Of a stretch of DNA of 36,710 nt, positions 24,400 through 32,875 are shown in pieces. The first letter of the stretch is position 1. Every line of letters starts with the position of its first letter. Position numbers and translations under genes: made by a program. The stretch is from Alphaproteobacteria bacterium. Its GTDB lineage: Bacteria > Pseudomonadota > Alphaproteobacteria > TMED109. The notes under the pieces are model-generated. The model saw only the letters and a program-made list of their open reading frames with translations, was not told the DNA's origin and searched no databases. The DNA lies in the NCBI GenBank assembly GCA_022824395.1, contig JAJDZX010000002.1:1-36710 (forward strand), given 5' to 3'.

Positions 24400-26643
24400 A
24401 TGACACTTTGGAGAAACCTGGTGGTTGCGCTTGTGGCCGCCTTCGCGCTTGCGGCGTGCAGTAGCAGCAGCGATACCCCCGAAATGACGCAGGAGCCGGA
24501 TCCGGGGCCGTCGGCATACGAGATGGCGGTTGCGGCCATCGACACGGCCGCGACGGCGGCCGAGGCTGAGGCGGCGGTCGCGACTGCGGTGGCAGCCGGC
24601 ATCACCGGCGCGGAGCTGCAGCGCCTGAACATGGCGGTCCAGGCGCGCATCGACGAGCTCGACGCCGCGGCGGCGGCGGAGCAGCGCCAGGCGCTGGTTA
24701 CCGCCGCCGAGTGCGACGATGCGACAGCCGCTTGCCTAATGGCACATGAGGCATTGGTCACCGCACTCATGGAAGATTTGGCCGCACTGCAGGCGGACGA
24801 CGACGCGACCAACGCCGAGGAGCAGGCCGCGCAGATGGCCATTGACGACGCGGAAGAAGCGCGTGACATGATCAGGATGGCGCTGAACGACGCCACGCGC
24901 GACACCGACATCGGCATGAAGGTCACGGACGCCGAGATGAAGGCGGCCGGTCTGGAAGACGAATTCTCCGCCGAGTTGATCGAGGCCGCCAAGGAGGCCA
25001 TCGAGGCCGCCAAGGAGGCGATCGCGGGCGGGGACGATCCGGATGCCTTCAGCGAAGAGATTTCGACGGCGGAAAGGCATGTCGCTCGGGCCGAAGAGTC
25101 CTTGATGATCTACGAAGCAATCGATGCGGCCGAGATGGCGGCCGACGGACTGGCCGACGATTCGAGCGTCGAGGCGGTTGCTGCTGCGCAGAAGCTGATT
25201 GACGACGCACAGGCGCTGATTGACGGCAACGAGCACCTCACGGACGAGGAAGAAGCCGCGGACAACAGCTACCTCGCTGGCCTCCAGAGGACCGTCACGG
25301 TGGCGAAGAACAACAACGACGCCGCGGCCGAGGCGAAGCGTCTGGCCGACGAGAAGGCCGCAGCCGATAAGGACAAGGCGGATGCAGCCGCCATGGCCGC
25401 CACGGCCGCGAAGCTGTATGCGGGGATTGACGTTCCCAGCGATACCGCGGGTGCCAACGAGAGGGATGCCGAATACTCCAGCACTAATGACAGCCAGATC
25501 ACCGTGACGATCGGCGAAGGCTCGGGCAACGAAGTGGCCCTGTCGGAAGACAAGAAGACGATGGTTCCCGCGAACCATGGTTGGGCCGGCAAGCGCTTCG
25601 CCGATCCGGTCGGTGGCGACGAATACGAGGCGATGGTCTATTCGAACGTCGAAGCGCCGACGCCAGGCAAGAAGTTCGGCAGCGCAGTAGCAGGATCAGG
25701 CGCGGCAGACAGTCCGTACCAATATCTGCTGGCTGCCACAGCTACCGGCACCACCGTCTTGGTTGGAGAGTTGGCGATCACAGGCGACGTTGCGACGGCG
25801 ACGGTCCGCATCGACAGCCCGTCCTTTGACCATACGGCCGGGACGAAAGAGTTTGAGAAGGGGGACAATCTTGAACGCGTGGTCATAGCCGGCAGCTACC
25901 ACGGCGTGTCCGGCACCTACTACTGCACGCCAGCGGCCGCCAGCACATGTGCGGCCGAGGCTGCCGCAAACGGGTTCACTCTTGGTGGCACCGCGAACGA
26001 CGGCAATGCGTTCACGACGGGTGCCGGCACTTGGGCGTTCAAGCCCGGCAACCCGGAAGCCAGGGTGATGAGCGCGATGGACACCGCCTACTCGTCCTAC
26101 GGGTGGTGGATCCGCACCGCCACGGACGGCAAGGTGACCGTCAGCGCGTTCCACGACCACAAGGATGGGGCTACTGCACCGCCCGCTGCCAACCTTCCCG
26201 AGGCCGGAACTGCCACGTATGTGGGCGGAGCGGCCGGCAAATACGCCCTCAGCAGCGCCACCGGCGGAACCAACGACTCTGGTCACTTCACTGCCAGGGC
26301 GACGCTGGAAGCTGAATTTGGTGTGAACGACGCCAACACCATTTCCGGCACCATCGACCAGTTCGTCGGCGCGGACGGTGAGTCGCGCGACTGGTCTGTC
26401 AAACTGAATGAGACGGACATCACCGATGCCGGCGTCATCGACGGCCTTGGCGGCCCCGACGACACACAGGTGGGCACCGTCTGGACCATCGGCGACAAGG
26501 CAGCGGCCAAGTCGGGCCTGTGGTCCGGCGCACTGCGCGAGCAGGGTGACGACAACGTGCCGCAGGCCGCGACCGGCGCGTTCTACAGCGAGTACGGCCC
26601 TGCCGGAAAGATGGTCGGCGCGTTCGGTGCCAACAAGCAGTAG
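24400..26643 (+). CDS. Stalked TbpB-like lipoprotein, module copy 1
   Basis: 747 residues from ATG 24400 (GGGGAG 9 nt upstream; the frame is open upstream to 24109, but the conserved signal peptide MTLWRNLVVALVAAFALAAC fixes the start). Lipobox Cys20, short Ser/Pro linker, then an Ala/Glu-rich helical stalk to about residue 335 (includes AAKEAIEAAKEAIAGGDD). The head (about 337-747) has SGTYYCTPAAASTC with a probable disulfide, GWWIRTATDGKVTV, an AKYALSS-type barrel entry, FTARATLEAEF, SGTIDQFVG, and ends FYSEYGPAGKMVGAFGANKQ, the TbpB barrel closure. Predicted surface lipoprotein with a stalk that lifts a ligand-binding head; the ligand is unknown. Copies 2 and 3 share the signal peptide exactly for 15 residues. 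Intrinsic terminator at 26703. Confidence 0.83.
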   Translation: MTLWRNLVVALVAAFALAACSSSSDTPEMTQEPDPGPSAYEMAVAAIDTAATAAEAEAAVATAVAAGITGAELQRLNMAVQARIDELDAAAAAEQRQALVTAAECDDATAACLMAHEALVTALMEDLAALQADDDATNAEEQAAQMAIDDAEEARDMIRMALNDATRDTDIGMKVTDAEMKAAGLEDEFSAELIEAAKEAIEAAKEAIAGGDDPDAFSEEISTAERHVARAEESLMIYEAIDAAEMAADGLADDSSVEAVAAAQKLIDDAQALIDGNEHLTDEEEAADNSYLAGLQRTVTVAKNNNDAAAEAKRLADEKAAADKDKADAAAMAATAAKLYAGIDVPSDTAGANERDAEYSSTNDSQITVTIGEGSGNEVALSEDKKTMVPANHGWAGKRFADPVGGDEYEAMVYSNVEAPTPGKKFGSAVAGSGAADSPYQYLLAATATGTTVLVGELAITGDVATATVRIDSPSFDHTAGTKEFEKGDNLERVVIAGSYHGVSGTYYCTPAAASTCAAEAAANGFTLGGTANDGNAFTTGAGTWAFKPGNPEARVMSAMDTAYSSYGWWIRTATDGKVTVSAFHDHKDGATAPPAANLPEAGTATYVGGAAGKYALSSATGGTNDSGHFTARATLEAEFGVNDANTISGTIDQFVGADGESRDWSVKLNETDITDAGVIDGLGGPDDTQVGTVWTIGDKAAAKSGLWSGALREQGDDNVPQAATGAFYSEYGPAGKMVGAFGANKQ

Positions 26644-26702
26644 CCGATACGGGACGGGGGCAGGCTCGTATGACAGCCTGATCCCGGTTCCCTGACACTG
26701 AC

Positions 26703-26735
26703 GGGGCGGCGGTCGCGTGACTGCCGCCCCTTTTT
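26703..26735 (+). terminator. Intrinsic terminator of lipoprotein copy 1
   Basis: Stem GGGGCGGCGGTC / GACTGCCGCCCC (one G-T pair) around a GCGT loop, followed by TTTTT. The same hairpin with the same GCGT loop follows copies 2 and 3. Confidence 0.85.
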
Positions 26736-26739
26736 CTTG

Positions 26740-26870
26740 TGTGCCGAGCATGACTGACAGCTTGGAGGCGCAAGTCCTGTATTGCCCAGTCTGATGGCGG
26801 CCATGGATTAGCGAAGCGCAAGGGCGTCGTTGGGAGGCGGGGTCTGAAGGAAGCGTGGAGCAAAGCCGCG
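26740..26870 (+). mobile_element. Group II intron domain I-like fragment, copy 1
   Basis: GCTTGGAGGCGCAAGTCCTG, then GCGCAAGGGCGTCGTTGGGA and GGGTCTGAAGGAAGC...AGCAAAGC. These blocks resemble domain I of bacterial group II introns as I recall them. It is nearly the same as 35803-35932. The remainder of the intron RNA does not follow. Confidence 0.5.
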
Positions 26871-26959
26871 ACTTGATGGACAAGAACCGAATACGAGGCC
26901 TACCCGGGCGGACGAGCGGGCAAATGATCGCGAAGTCCATGGCCATCAAGGTCCGGGGT

Positions 26960-27154
26960 GGTAAATCCGGCAGGTGCGCGGTGAAGGCGGCTGGTCTTAC
27001 CTCGGGAGGTCTGCGCGGTGTCCGGAAGCTTCCGGACCGAGCGTTTCCGCAAGGGCCGTCATCGCGGCGCAGAAGTCAGCAGAGGGCATAGTAGTCGGCG
27101 TGCCTGCCGACGAAGGCCCGAACGATGGACAAGGGTCGGTAGGGCGGCATGCTC
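26960..27154 (+). mobile_element. Group II intron RNA fragment upstream of reverse transcriptase
   Basis: GGCTGGTCTTACCTCGGGAG and AAGTCAGCAGAGGGCATAGT, with CGAAGGCCCGAACGATGGAC, match the RNA domain (III/IV) region that precedes the maturase gene in many bacterial group II introns. The inverted copy is 36390-36575 on the minus strand. Confidence 0.6.
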
Positions 27155-27654
27155 ATGTTGACCAGGCGGCAGAAGATCCAGTTGGAACTGGCCTTGGAGC
27201 CGGCGGCGAAGGGTGAAGCCCGGAGCGCCGGAGACCAAGGGACCGAAGCCTGTGTGGCGCGCGCCGTGCCCGAACGCCCGGCGACCGGGCCGGGGCCGTC
27301 GATGGAGGCGGTCGTCCAGCCCGGCAATCTGAAGAAGGCGCTGGCGCGTGTCCGGCGCGACAAGGGGGGGCCCGGCCTCGACGGCATGACGGTCGAGGAG
27401 CTGGGTGCTCACCTGAAGGACCACTGGCCCGAGATCCGGTCCCGGCTTCTGGGCGGCACCTACGAGCCGCAGCCGGTGCGGCGGGCGGAGATACTGAAGG
27501 CATCCGGCGGGGTTCGCCCGCTCGGCGTGCCGACGGCGCTCGACCGCTTCATCCAACAGGCGGTGATGCAGGTGTTGCAGAAGGACTGGGACCCCGGCCT
27601 CTCGGAGGCGAGCTACGGGTTCCGGCCTGGACGCTCGGCGCATCAGGTGGTGAG
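27155..27654 (+). pseudogene. Group II intron reverse transcriptase/maturase, 5-prime fragment
   Basis: Starts ATG 27155; the ATG at 27149 is absent from the other copy. It reads TRRQKIQLELALEP, then NLKKALARVRRDKGGPGLDG (RT0/1), EEIRSRLL-like WPEIRSRLLGGTYEPQPVRR and ASGGVRPLGVPTALDRFIQQ (RT1/2), and ends around EASYGFRPGRSAHQVV. RT domains from the catalytic YADD motif onward, the thumb, maturase and endonuclease are gone. The junction with the distal end of module copy 2 lies near 27654. Confidence 0.85.
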
Positions 27655-27760
27655 CTTCAGGAAGGCGACCAAGACACCTGCGACCAGCAGCTGGGCGAGG
27701 ATGATCTGGACGAGGGAGTCATTGGCCTGCTCGTCCGCCCGGGTAGGCCTCGTATCCGGT
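27643..27760 (-). pseudogene. DUF1640-like C-terminal membrane tail
   Basis: The last residues of a minus-strand frame read NDSLVQIILAQLLVAGVLVA then FLKLTT before the stop at 27643, matching the membrane-anchor end of DUF1640-like proteins. The upstream part (PDGQEPDTRPTRADEQ) does not look like the family. Probably the tail of a gene that lies at the outer end of module copy 2. Confidence 0.35.
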
Positions 27761-27859
27761 TCTTGTCCATCAGGTCGCGGCCCCGCTGGTCCTTCGCCGC
27801 CATCAGGCTGGATAGAGGACTTGCGTGTTCCGGGCTGTCGATCATGCCCGGCACGCAAG

Positions 27860-27892
27860 AAAAAAGGGCGGCGGTCGCGTGACCGCCGCCCC
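27860..27892 (-). terminator. Intrinsic terminator of lipoprotein copy 2
   Basis: On the minus strand, a GGCGGCGGTCGCGTGACCGCC-type hairpin (11-bp stem, minus-strand loop ACGC) is followed by six T. It is the counterpart of 26703-26735. Confidence 0.85.
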
Positions 27893-27951
27893 ATCAGTGT
27901 CAGGAAACTGGGATCAGGCCGTCATGCGAGCCTGACCCCGTCCCGTTTCGG

Positions 27952-30675
27952 CTACTGCTTGTTCACACCGAACGCGCCGATCATCTTACCGGCCGTGCCG
28001 TACTCGGTGTAGAACGTGCCGGTCCCGACCTTCGGAACGCCGTCGTCGCCGTTGTCGTAGAGCATGCCGCTCCACTCGCCGGAGGCGTCAGCGGCGTCTT
28101 CGCCGATGGTCCAGGCCGTGTCGTTATCGGTTTGATCAGTCCCTGTGCGGGTAATGCCACCCGTAGCGGCGATGGCAGCTTCCTTCAGTTCAACTGACCA
28201 GTCCCGGCTCATGCCATCGGCACCCATGAATGTGTCGATGGTGCCGGTGATCGAGTTGTCGCTGAAATCGGCGTTAAGCGTTGCCCTCGCGGTGAAGTGG
28301 CCGGCGTCGTTCGTGCCGCCCGTGGAACTGGAGAGCGCGTACTTGCCGGCCGCGCCGCCCGTGTAGGTCGCCGTGCCCTGCAAGGTGTCGAGAGCTGCGG
28401 CGGCCGGGACGTCACCCTTGACATCCGCGAACGCGCTCGCGGTGTAGGCGTTGCCGTCCTCGGACCTGTGGATCCACCAGCCGTAGGAGGCGTAGATGGC
28501 GTCCGGCATGCTCTCGACCTTGGCCGTCGCGGTGCCGGGCTTGAACGTCCAAGTGCCGCCGCCTGCCGTGAACGCATTGTCGGCATCGGCTGTCCCACCA
28601 AGAGTGAACCCGTCTGCGGCTACCTGAGCTGCGCATGTGCTGCTGGCTGCAGGCGTGCAATAGTAGGTGCCGGACACACCGTGATAGCTGCCGGAGAGCA
28701 TCACCCGGACCGCATTGGTCGGCAATTTGAACTCTTTCGTTCCGGCACTCTGGTCGAAGCTCGAACTGGCGATTCTCGCCGTGGCTTTCGCCACGTCACC
28801 CGTGATGGGAAGCTCACCGGGATTGGCGGCATCCGCGGCGTTCAACGTGTACTTCTCATTGAACGGGTCGCCCTCGGTCGGCTCGCCGACATTGGAGTAG
28901 ACCATCGCCTCGTACATGCCGTCATCGTCGGGCTCGGCCGTGTACCGCTTGCCTTCCCAGCCATGGAGTTTGGCGTCCGGCGCCTTCTTGTCTTCCGACA
29001 GGGCGACGGGATCAGCGGTGCCGACGCCCACCATGATGCGCGTGTCGATGGCTACGCCGCTTTCGGGGACGTCAACGTCGTTGTACGCGGCGGCCCGTTC
29101 ACCGCCGGCGGCCAGAGCGTTATCGGCAGCCGTAGTTGTGGGGTTGCCATTCTGCGCAGCGATCCCCTTCCACAGCTTCGCAGCCGTTGCCATCATGGCC
29201 GCATTGTCGGCCTTCCGCTTGTTGTCGATCGCCGTCATGCGGTTGGTCTTGGCGCTGGCAAGCTGGGTTTCCAGCGTTTCCAACGTGCCCTGGGCCATGG
29301 CGACGTCGGCATCGCCTTCGGGAAGGTCGTCCGCACCGTCGATCGCCGCCTTGAGCGCGGCAACCGCGTTGTCGGCAGCCGTCACCTGAGCATCGGTCGA
29401 GTCGTTGTTGACGGCGTTAACCGCTGTCCGGGCCATCGTCACGGCATCCGTGATCGCCGTGCGCTGGGCCATCATGCGACCGTCGCGGTCCATGCCGGTC
29501 TGCGCCGTTCTCACGGTCTCCGTTGCCGTGTTCAGATCGGTCATGGCCGCGGCCTTCTCAGCATCGCTCAGATGGGTCGCCCCATCCAGCGCCGCCTGAA
29601 GCGCCGTGATGGCGGTGTTCGCCGCGGCGATCTTTTCCGCCGTGTCCAGATCGTCGAGGTCGATCATGCCGAGAGCCGCGACGGCTTTCATCAGCGCCGT
29701 TCTCTGACTGTCGACGTTGGCGGTGAGAGTTTCCTCCGCCCGGTCGACCTTCCGCTGAGCCACTGTCACGTCGACGGTGGCGTCAAGCTTCTCGGCGTCG
29801 GTCAGATTGGTCGCCGCCGCCAGAGCCAAATTAACCCCGGTGATGGCTGCCACGGCCGCATCGATCTGCTCTTGCGTCATCAGATTGTCGAGGTCGAGAG
29901 CAGCAAGGGTAGCAACGGCTTCGTCGAGCCCCGTCTTCTGGGCGGCGGTGTCGAAATTGCCCTGCGCGGCCATCACGGTCCGATCGGCTGTCGCCACCTC
30001 GGTCATGGCTGCGGTCTTCTCGGCAGCGCTCAACTCCGTCGCCGCGGCCAGCGCGTCGCGAACCGCCGCGATGGCGGCCTCGGCCGCATCGATCTTTGCC
30101 TGCGTCGACAGGTCGGTCAGGTCGATGGCTTGAAGGTCACCAACCGCGTCCGAAAGCGCCATCGTTTGGGAGGCGTGGTCGAGAGTGCTCTGCGCGTTCG
30201 ACACGAGAGTCTCCGCCGCATCCACCCGCGCCTGATACATCGACGTGTCGTCGACGTCGACCGCGTCAGCGATCGCCGCCTTGAGGCCCTCGATGGCCGC
30301 CTCGGCCGCGTCAACCAACGCCTGGGTCGACAGGTCGGACGTGTCGATCATGCCAGCAGCCGTCATCAGCGCCGTTCTCTGCATGTCGGCACGGTCCATC
30401 GTCGCCAGCGCCGCCACGCGCATGTCGACCGCATCCTGCAGCATCGCGCCCTGCGCAGCGGTAACGTCGTCCTTCACCGCGTCGTAAGCCGCCTGGGCTG
30501 CCGCCGCCGTGGTGGCCGCCGCGATGGCCGCCTTCGCCGTCTCGTATGCCGAAGGCTCCGGGTCCGGGTCTGGCATCGCCGTAGGTGGATCCACCGGCGC
30601 ATCGCTGCTGCCGCCGCAGGCCGTAAGCACGAAGGCGGCCACGAGCGCAACCACCAGGTTTCTCCAAAGTGTCAT
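27952..30675 (-). CDS. Stalked TbpB-like lipoprotein, module copy 2 (chimeric)
   Basis: 907 residues from ATG 30675 with the shared signal peptide (lipobox VLTAC, Cys20) and GGGGAG upstream. The stalk to about residue 498 contains repeated helical units of roughly 80 residues, recognised by LSTQAKIDAAEAAIAAV, LMTQEQIDAAVAAITGV and LDTAEKIAAANTAITAL. The stalk matches copy 3 closely and copy 1 hardly at all. The head (about 500-907) instead matches copy 1: VALSEDKK, GWEGKRYTAEPDDDGMYEAM, SYHGVSGTYYCTPAASSTC, GGTNDAGHFTARATL and the end GKMIGAFGVNKQ. Predicted surface lipoprotein; ligand unknown. The reverse orientation relative to copies 1 and 3 makes it a substrate for inversion. Confidence 0.83.
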   Translation of the reverse strand: MTLWRNLVVALVAAFVLTACGGSSDAPVDPPTAMPDPDPEPSAYETAKAAIAAATTAAAAQAAYDAVKDDVTAAQGAMLQDAVDMRVAALATMDRADMQRTALMTAAGMIDTSDLSTQALVDAAEAAIEGLKAAIADAVDVDDTSMYQARVDAAETLVSNAQSTLDHASQTMALSDAVGDLQAIDLTDLSTQAKIDAAEAAIAAVRDALAAATELSAAEKTAAMTEVATADRTVMAAQGNFDTAAQKTGLDEAVATLAALDLDNLMTQEQIDAAVAAITGVNLALAAATNLTDAEKLDATVDVTVAQRKVDRAEETLTANVDSQRTALMKAVAALGMIDLDDLDTAEKIAAANTAITALQAALDGATHLSDAEKAAAMTDLNTATETVRTAQTGMDRDGRMMAQRTAITDAVTMARTAVNAVNNDSTDAQVTAADNAVAALKAAIDGADDLPEGDADVAMAQGTLETLETQLASAKTNRMTAIDNKRKADNAAMMATAAKLWKGIAAQNGNPTTTAADNALAAGGERAAAYNDVDVPESGVAIDTRIMVGVGTADPVALSEDKKAPDAKLHGWEGKRYTAEPDDDGMYEAMVYSNVGEPTEGDPFNEKYTLNAADAANPGELPITGDVAKATARIASSSFDQSAGTKEFKLPTNAVRVMLSGSYHGVSGTYYCTPAASSTCAAQVAADGFTLGGTADADNAFTAGGGTWTFKPGTATAKVESMPDAIYASYGWWIHRSEDGNAYTASAFADVKGDVPAAAALDTLQGTATYTGGAAGKYALSSSTGGTNDAGHFTARATLNADFSDNSITGTIDTFMGADGMSRDWSVELKEAAIAATGGITRTGTDQTDNDTAWTIGEDAADASGEWSGMLYDNGDDGVPKVGTGTFYTEYGTAGKMIGAFGVNKQ

Positions 30676-30786
30676 GAGGGCTTTCTCCCCGTGTTCGCCT
30701 GTGCGGCGGTGTGACCCGACGCCGGCGAGGGGAGTGGCAACCCGCATTACCGCCCGTGCAACCGTGACGTTCCGGGAGCCCATTGT

Positions 30787-30801
30787 TTGCAGCGGTTTGC
30801 A
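30787..30801 (-). promoter_or_regulatory. Conserved TGCAR direct repeat, module copy 2
   Basis: On the minus strand TGCAA-N5-TGCAA, start-to-start 10 bp, at the same 112-126 nt from the lipoprotein ATG as in the other two copies. Confidence 0.4.
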
Positions 30802-30947
30802 GCCCGGCGCGCCGATGGTGCGCGACCCTTCCTGTCCTTCCGAACTCCGATCCTCGTGCCGTTACCCGGCGTGGCCTGGGCGTTCCCCGATACGCGGAAT
30901 GCCCGGGCCCGCCGGCCGTGACCGGGACCAACGGAAGGGGTCGGGAC

Positions 30948-31090
30948 ATGGCCGACTGAACGACAATCACAACGGCGCGCGCACGCGCCTTCATGCTTGC
31001 GGCGGCCGCGAGGCCGTCCTGTGGGACAGCCTCGCGCCGGGATTCGGACTGCGGGCCAGCGGGCTTGCCGCTGCAACACCGCGCCGAGGG
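30948..31090 (+). pseudogene. Integrase N-terminal (DUF4102) fragment, module copy 2
   Basis: From ATG 30948 the frame is MAD-stop (TGA at codon 4) and then TTITTARARAFML; a later indel shifts it so that the ALRPADGREAVL-type region is scrambled (nucleotides still align: GAGGCCGTCCTGTGGGACAG). The ATG lies 273 nt from the divergent lipoprotein ATG. Confidence 0.65.
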
Positions 31091-31477
31091 ACACAACTGG
31101 GCGGTTTCCGCCGGCTCAATGGTTGTCGGACGCTGAACACCAGCGCTCGGCCCGGCGGGAGCGGGTGAACTGATCAGCCCTGATTGATTGGTCCAGACGC
31201 AATGTCAGTGCCGAGCCCTGGCGGAAACCGTGACCTAGATGGCGGAGTTGATCATTGCCGTGCGGAGCTGGCTGCGACCGAAGCGGTCGTATCCGCAAAC
31301 GATCGTTGGAGCCGCGCAACCAGTGGTGGAGAGCGGCGCACACTGCGGCGTAATCCAGCTGCCGCTATGCCGGAGGCTAGGCCATCCCCATCCCAAGATG
31401 ACGACTCGTTAAGGAAACGACGCCGAACCGTAAAGGAAACGCCATCGTACGGCCGCCGGAATGACCTCCGACCGGGA
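31091..31477. other. Unassigned stretch between module 2 and toxin gene
   Basis: About 390 bp without a recognisable gene. Lower G+C in part. A near-duplicated AAGGAAACG motif occurs at 31410-31441. Open frames on both strands are short or lack family resemblance. Confidence 0.35.
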
Positions 31478-31735
31478 CTACCGGTAAGCCTCGTCGCGTC
31501 GCCGGACACGCAGCAGATGGATCTCCCGCAAGTCGCCGCGGAAGCGGAAGAACACCCGCCGGTCTCCCACTCGCAATCGCCACTCGGGCGGTCTGGCGTC
31601 CGTGAGCCTGGCGACGTCGCCGCGCCCGGCATCGGCCAACTGGATCACGGCGTCGCGAATCCGCGACGCTGATGCGCGGTCGAGCTTCCTCATGTCCCTC
31701 AGCGCCGGACGGGTCCAGACCAGCGTCCATGTCAT
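31478..31735 (-). CDS. ParE/RelE-family toxin
   Basis: 85 residues from ATG 31735: MTWTLVWTRPALRDMRKLDR, RIRDAVIQLADAGRGDVARL, then EWRLRVGDRRVFFRFRGDL and IHLLRVRRRDEAY. This is the typical RelE/ParE fold: an N-terminal strand, helical pair, then the W-R-L-R-V-G-D-x-R-V strand. RelE-type members cut mRNA on the ribosome and ParE-type members poison gyrase; I cannot tell which. The ATG shares ATGA with the stop of the upstream antitoxin gene, so the two are coupled. Both are intact. Confidence 0.85.
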   Translation of the reverse strand: MTWTLVWTRPALRDMRKLDRASASRIRDAVIQLADAGRGDVARLTDARPPEWRLRVGDRRVFFRFRGDLREIHLLRVRRRDEAYR

Positions 31736-32013
31736 ATCCCGAGTTCGGCGCGCAGTGCGCTGTCGGAGACCGTGTCGCCCGCTTCCAGGGCGAGGCGGCC
31801 CTCGTCGAGCGCTTCCCGGTCTGCATCGCTCAGCGGCTCCGGGTCCCCGGGTGCGTCCATGAGCGCTCGGACGAACGGGTGTGCGTGTAGGGACAGGAAC
31901 TCGAGATAGCGTTCGGCGGCCTGGAGTTCGCCCGCGGGAAGGGCGTCCACCAGAAGGTGCAGCCTCTCTTTGAGTCCGGTTTCCATGGCAGCGAGCCGGT
32001 TAGCGGATGTCAT
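31732..32013 (-). CDS. Antitoxin of the ParE/RelE-type pair
   Basis: 93 residues from ATG 32013, with GAGG about 8 nt upstream. Helical N-terminus (TSANRLAAMETGLKERLHLL), then LQAAERYLEFLSLHAHPFVR and an acidic C-terminus (DPEPLSDADREALDEGRLAL), as expected for an antitoxin that wraps its toxin. An in-frame extension upstream to 32328 is open but not family-like; I take 32013 as the start. Its DNA-binding type is not clear. The antitoxin-first order with ATGA overlap is the usual one. The pair lies between lipoprotein module copies 2 and 3. Confidence 0.78.
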   Translation of the reverse strand: MTSANRLAAMETGLKERLHLLVDALPAGELQAAERYLEFLSLHAHPFVRALMDAPGDPEPLSDADREALDEGRLALEAGDTVSDSALRAELGI

Positions 32014-32409
32014 CGCGGAACCTCGTGAGATTATGGGGTTTCGGTTTCTTCGTCTACACGCGGGAGGCGGCGGTCGGGATCGGGCCGCGATCGTCGCGTC
32101 GACGTAGACTGTCGTCCCGAACCCCGTTACTTCCCGCGCCGGGCCGCCAGCCGAACGATCTGCCACCGTGCGTATGAGCACCGGATAAAGGCTCCCCAGC
32201 GTGCCGGCGCGATTTCTCACCGGCAACGGGTCGCGCCCTGCAGCGACCCCGAGGTTGCCGCGATCAACGACGAGATCGATATCCTCCGAAGCTCTTGCAA
32301 ATTTCCTCTGCTTGACCGTGCGCGGCATGCGGGCGGCATCCGCCTCAGGGGATCAGCCGCACAACTGCATCTGGTCGCCGGCACGCCCGGAAACAAGCAC
32401 GGCAAGCTA

Positions 32410-32603
32410 CACCCGCCTATCCCTGCCCTCGTACTTCCGTAGACCTGATTCTTCAACAGTCCGACGATCCATGTCTTGCGTCCGTTCGGGCGCACCCGCA
32501 GTCCGAACCCCGGCGCGAAGCTGTCCCACAGGACCGCCTCGCGCCCGTCCGCAGGCATGAAGGCGCGCGCGCGCGCCGTTGTGATCTTCGTTTTGTCGGC
32601 CAT
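32410..32603 (-). pseudogene. Integrase N-terminal (DUF4102) fragment, module copy 3
   Basis: Best preserved of the three. From ATG 32603: ADKTKITTARARAFMPADGR, EAVLWDSFAPGFGLRVRPNG and RKTWIVGLLKNQVYGSTRAG in one frame, the arm-type DNA-binding N-terminus of DUF4102 integrases. Similarity ends near 32430; the frame stays open to 32217 without the core or catalytic domains. The ATG lies 273 nt from the lipoprotein ATG at 32876. Confidence 0.75.
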
Positions 32604-32749
32604 GTCCCGACCCCTTCCGTTCGTCTCGGTCGCGACCGCCGCGGCCAGGGCATTCCGCGTGCCGGGGAACGCCCAGGACATGCCGGGTAGCGGATCGAGT
32701 CTCGGGGACCGGAAGCAGCGGCACGGCTGCGCGCCGTCGGCGCACGGGC

Positions 32750-32764
32750 TGCAAGCCCATGCAA
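32750..32764 (+). promoter_or_regulatory. Conserved TGCAR direct repeat, module copy 3
   Basis: TGCAA-N5-TGCAA, start-to-start 10 bp, 112-126 nt before the lipoprotein ATG, same place as in copies 1 and 2. Confidence 0.4.
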
Positions 32765-32875
32765 ACTACGGGCTCCCGGAACGTTCAGGAAGCGCGTAGG
32801 GCCGGCTTGGTCGCCACTCCCTTCGTCGGCGTCGGGTCACACCGCCGCACAGGCGAACACGGGGAGAAAGCCCTC

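Noticed and set aside
27155-27654. Diversity-generating retroelement near the variable lipoprotein heads
   Set aside because: The reverse transcriptase text (NLKKALARVRRDKGGPGLDG, FRPGRSAH) is of group II intron type, is truncated before YADD, and no template/variable repeat pair was seen in the heads.
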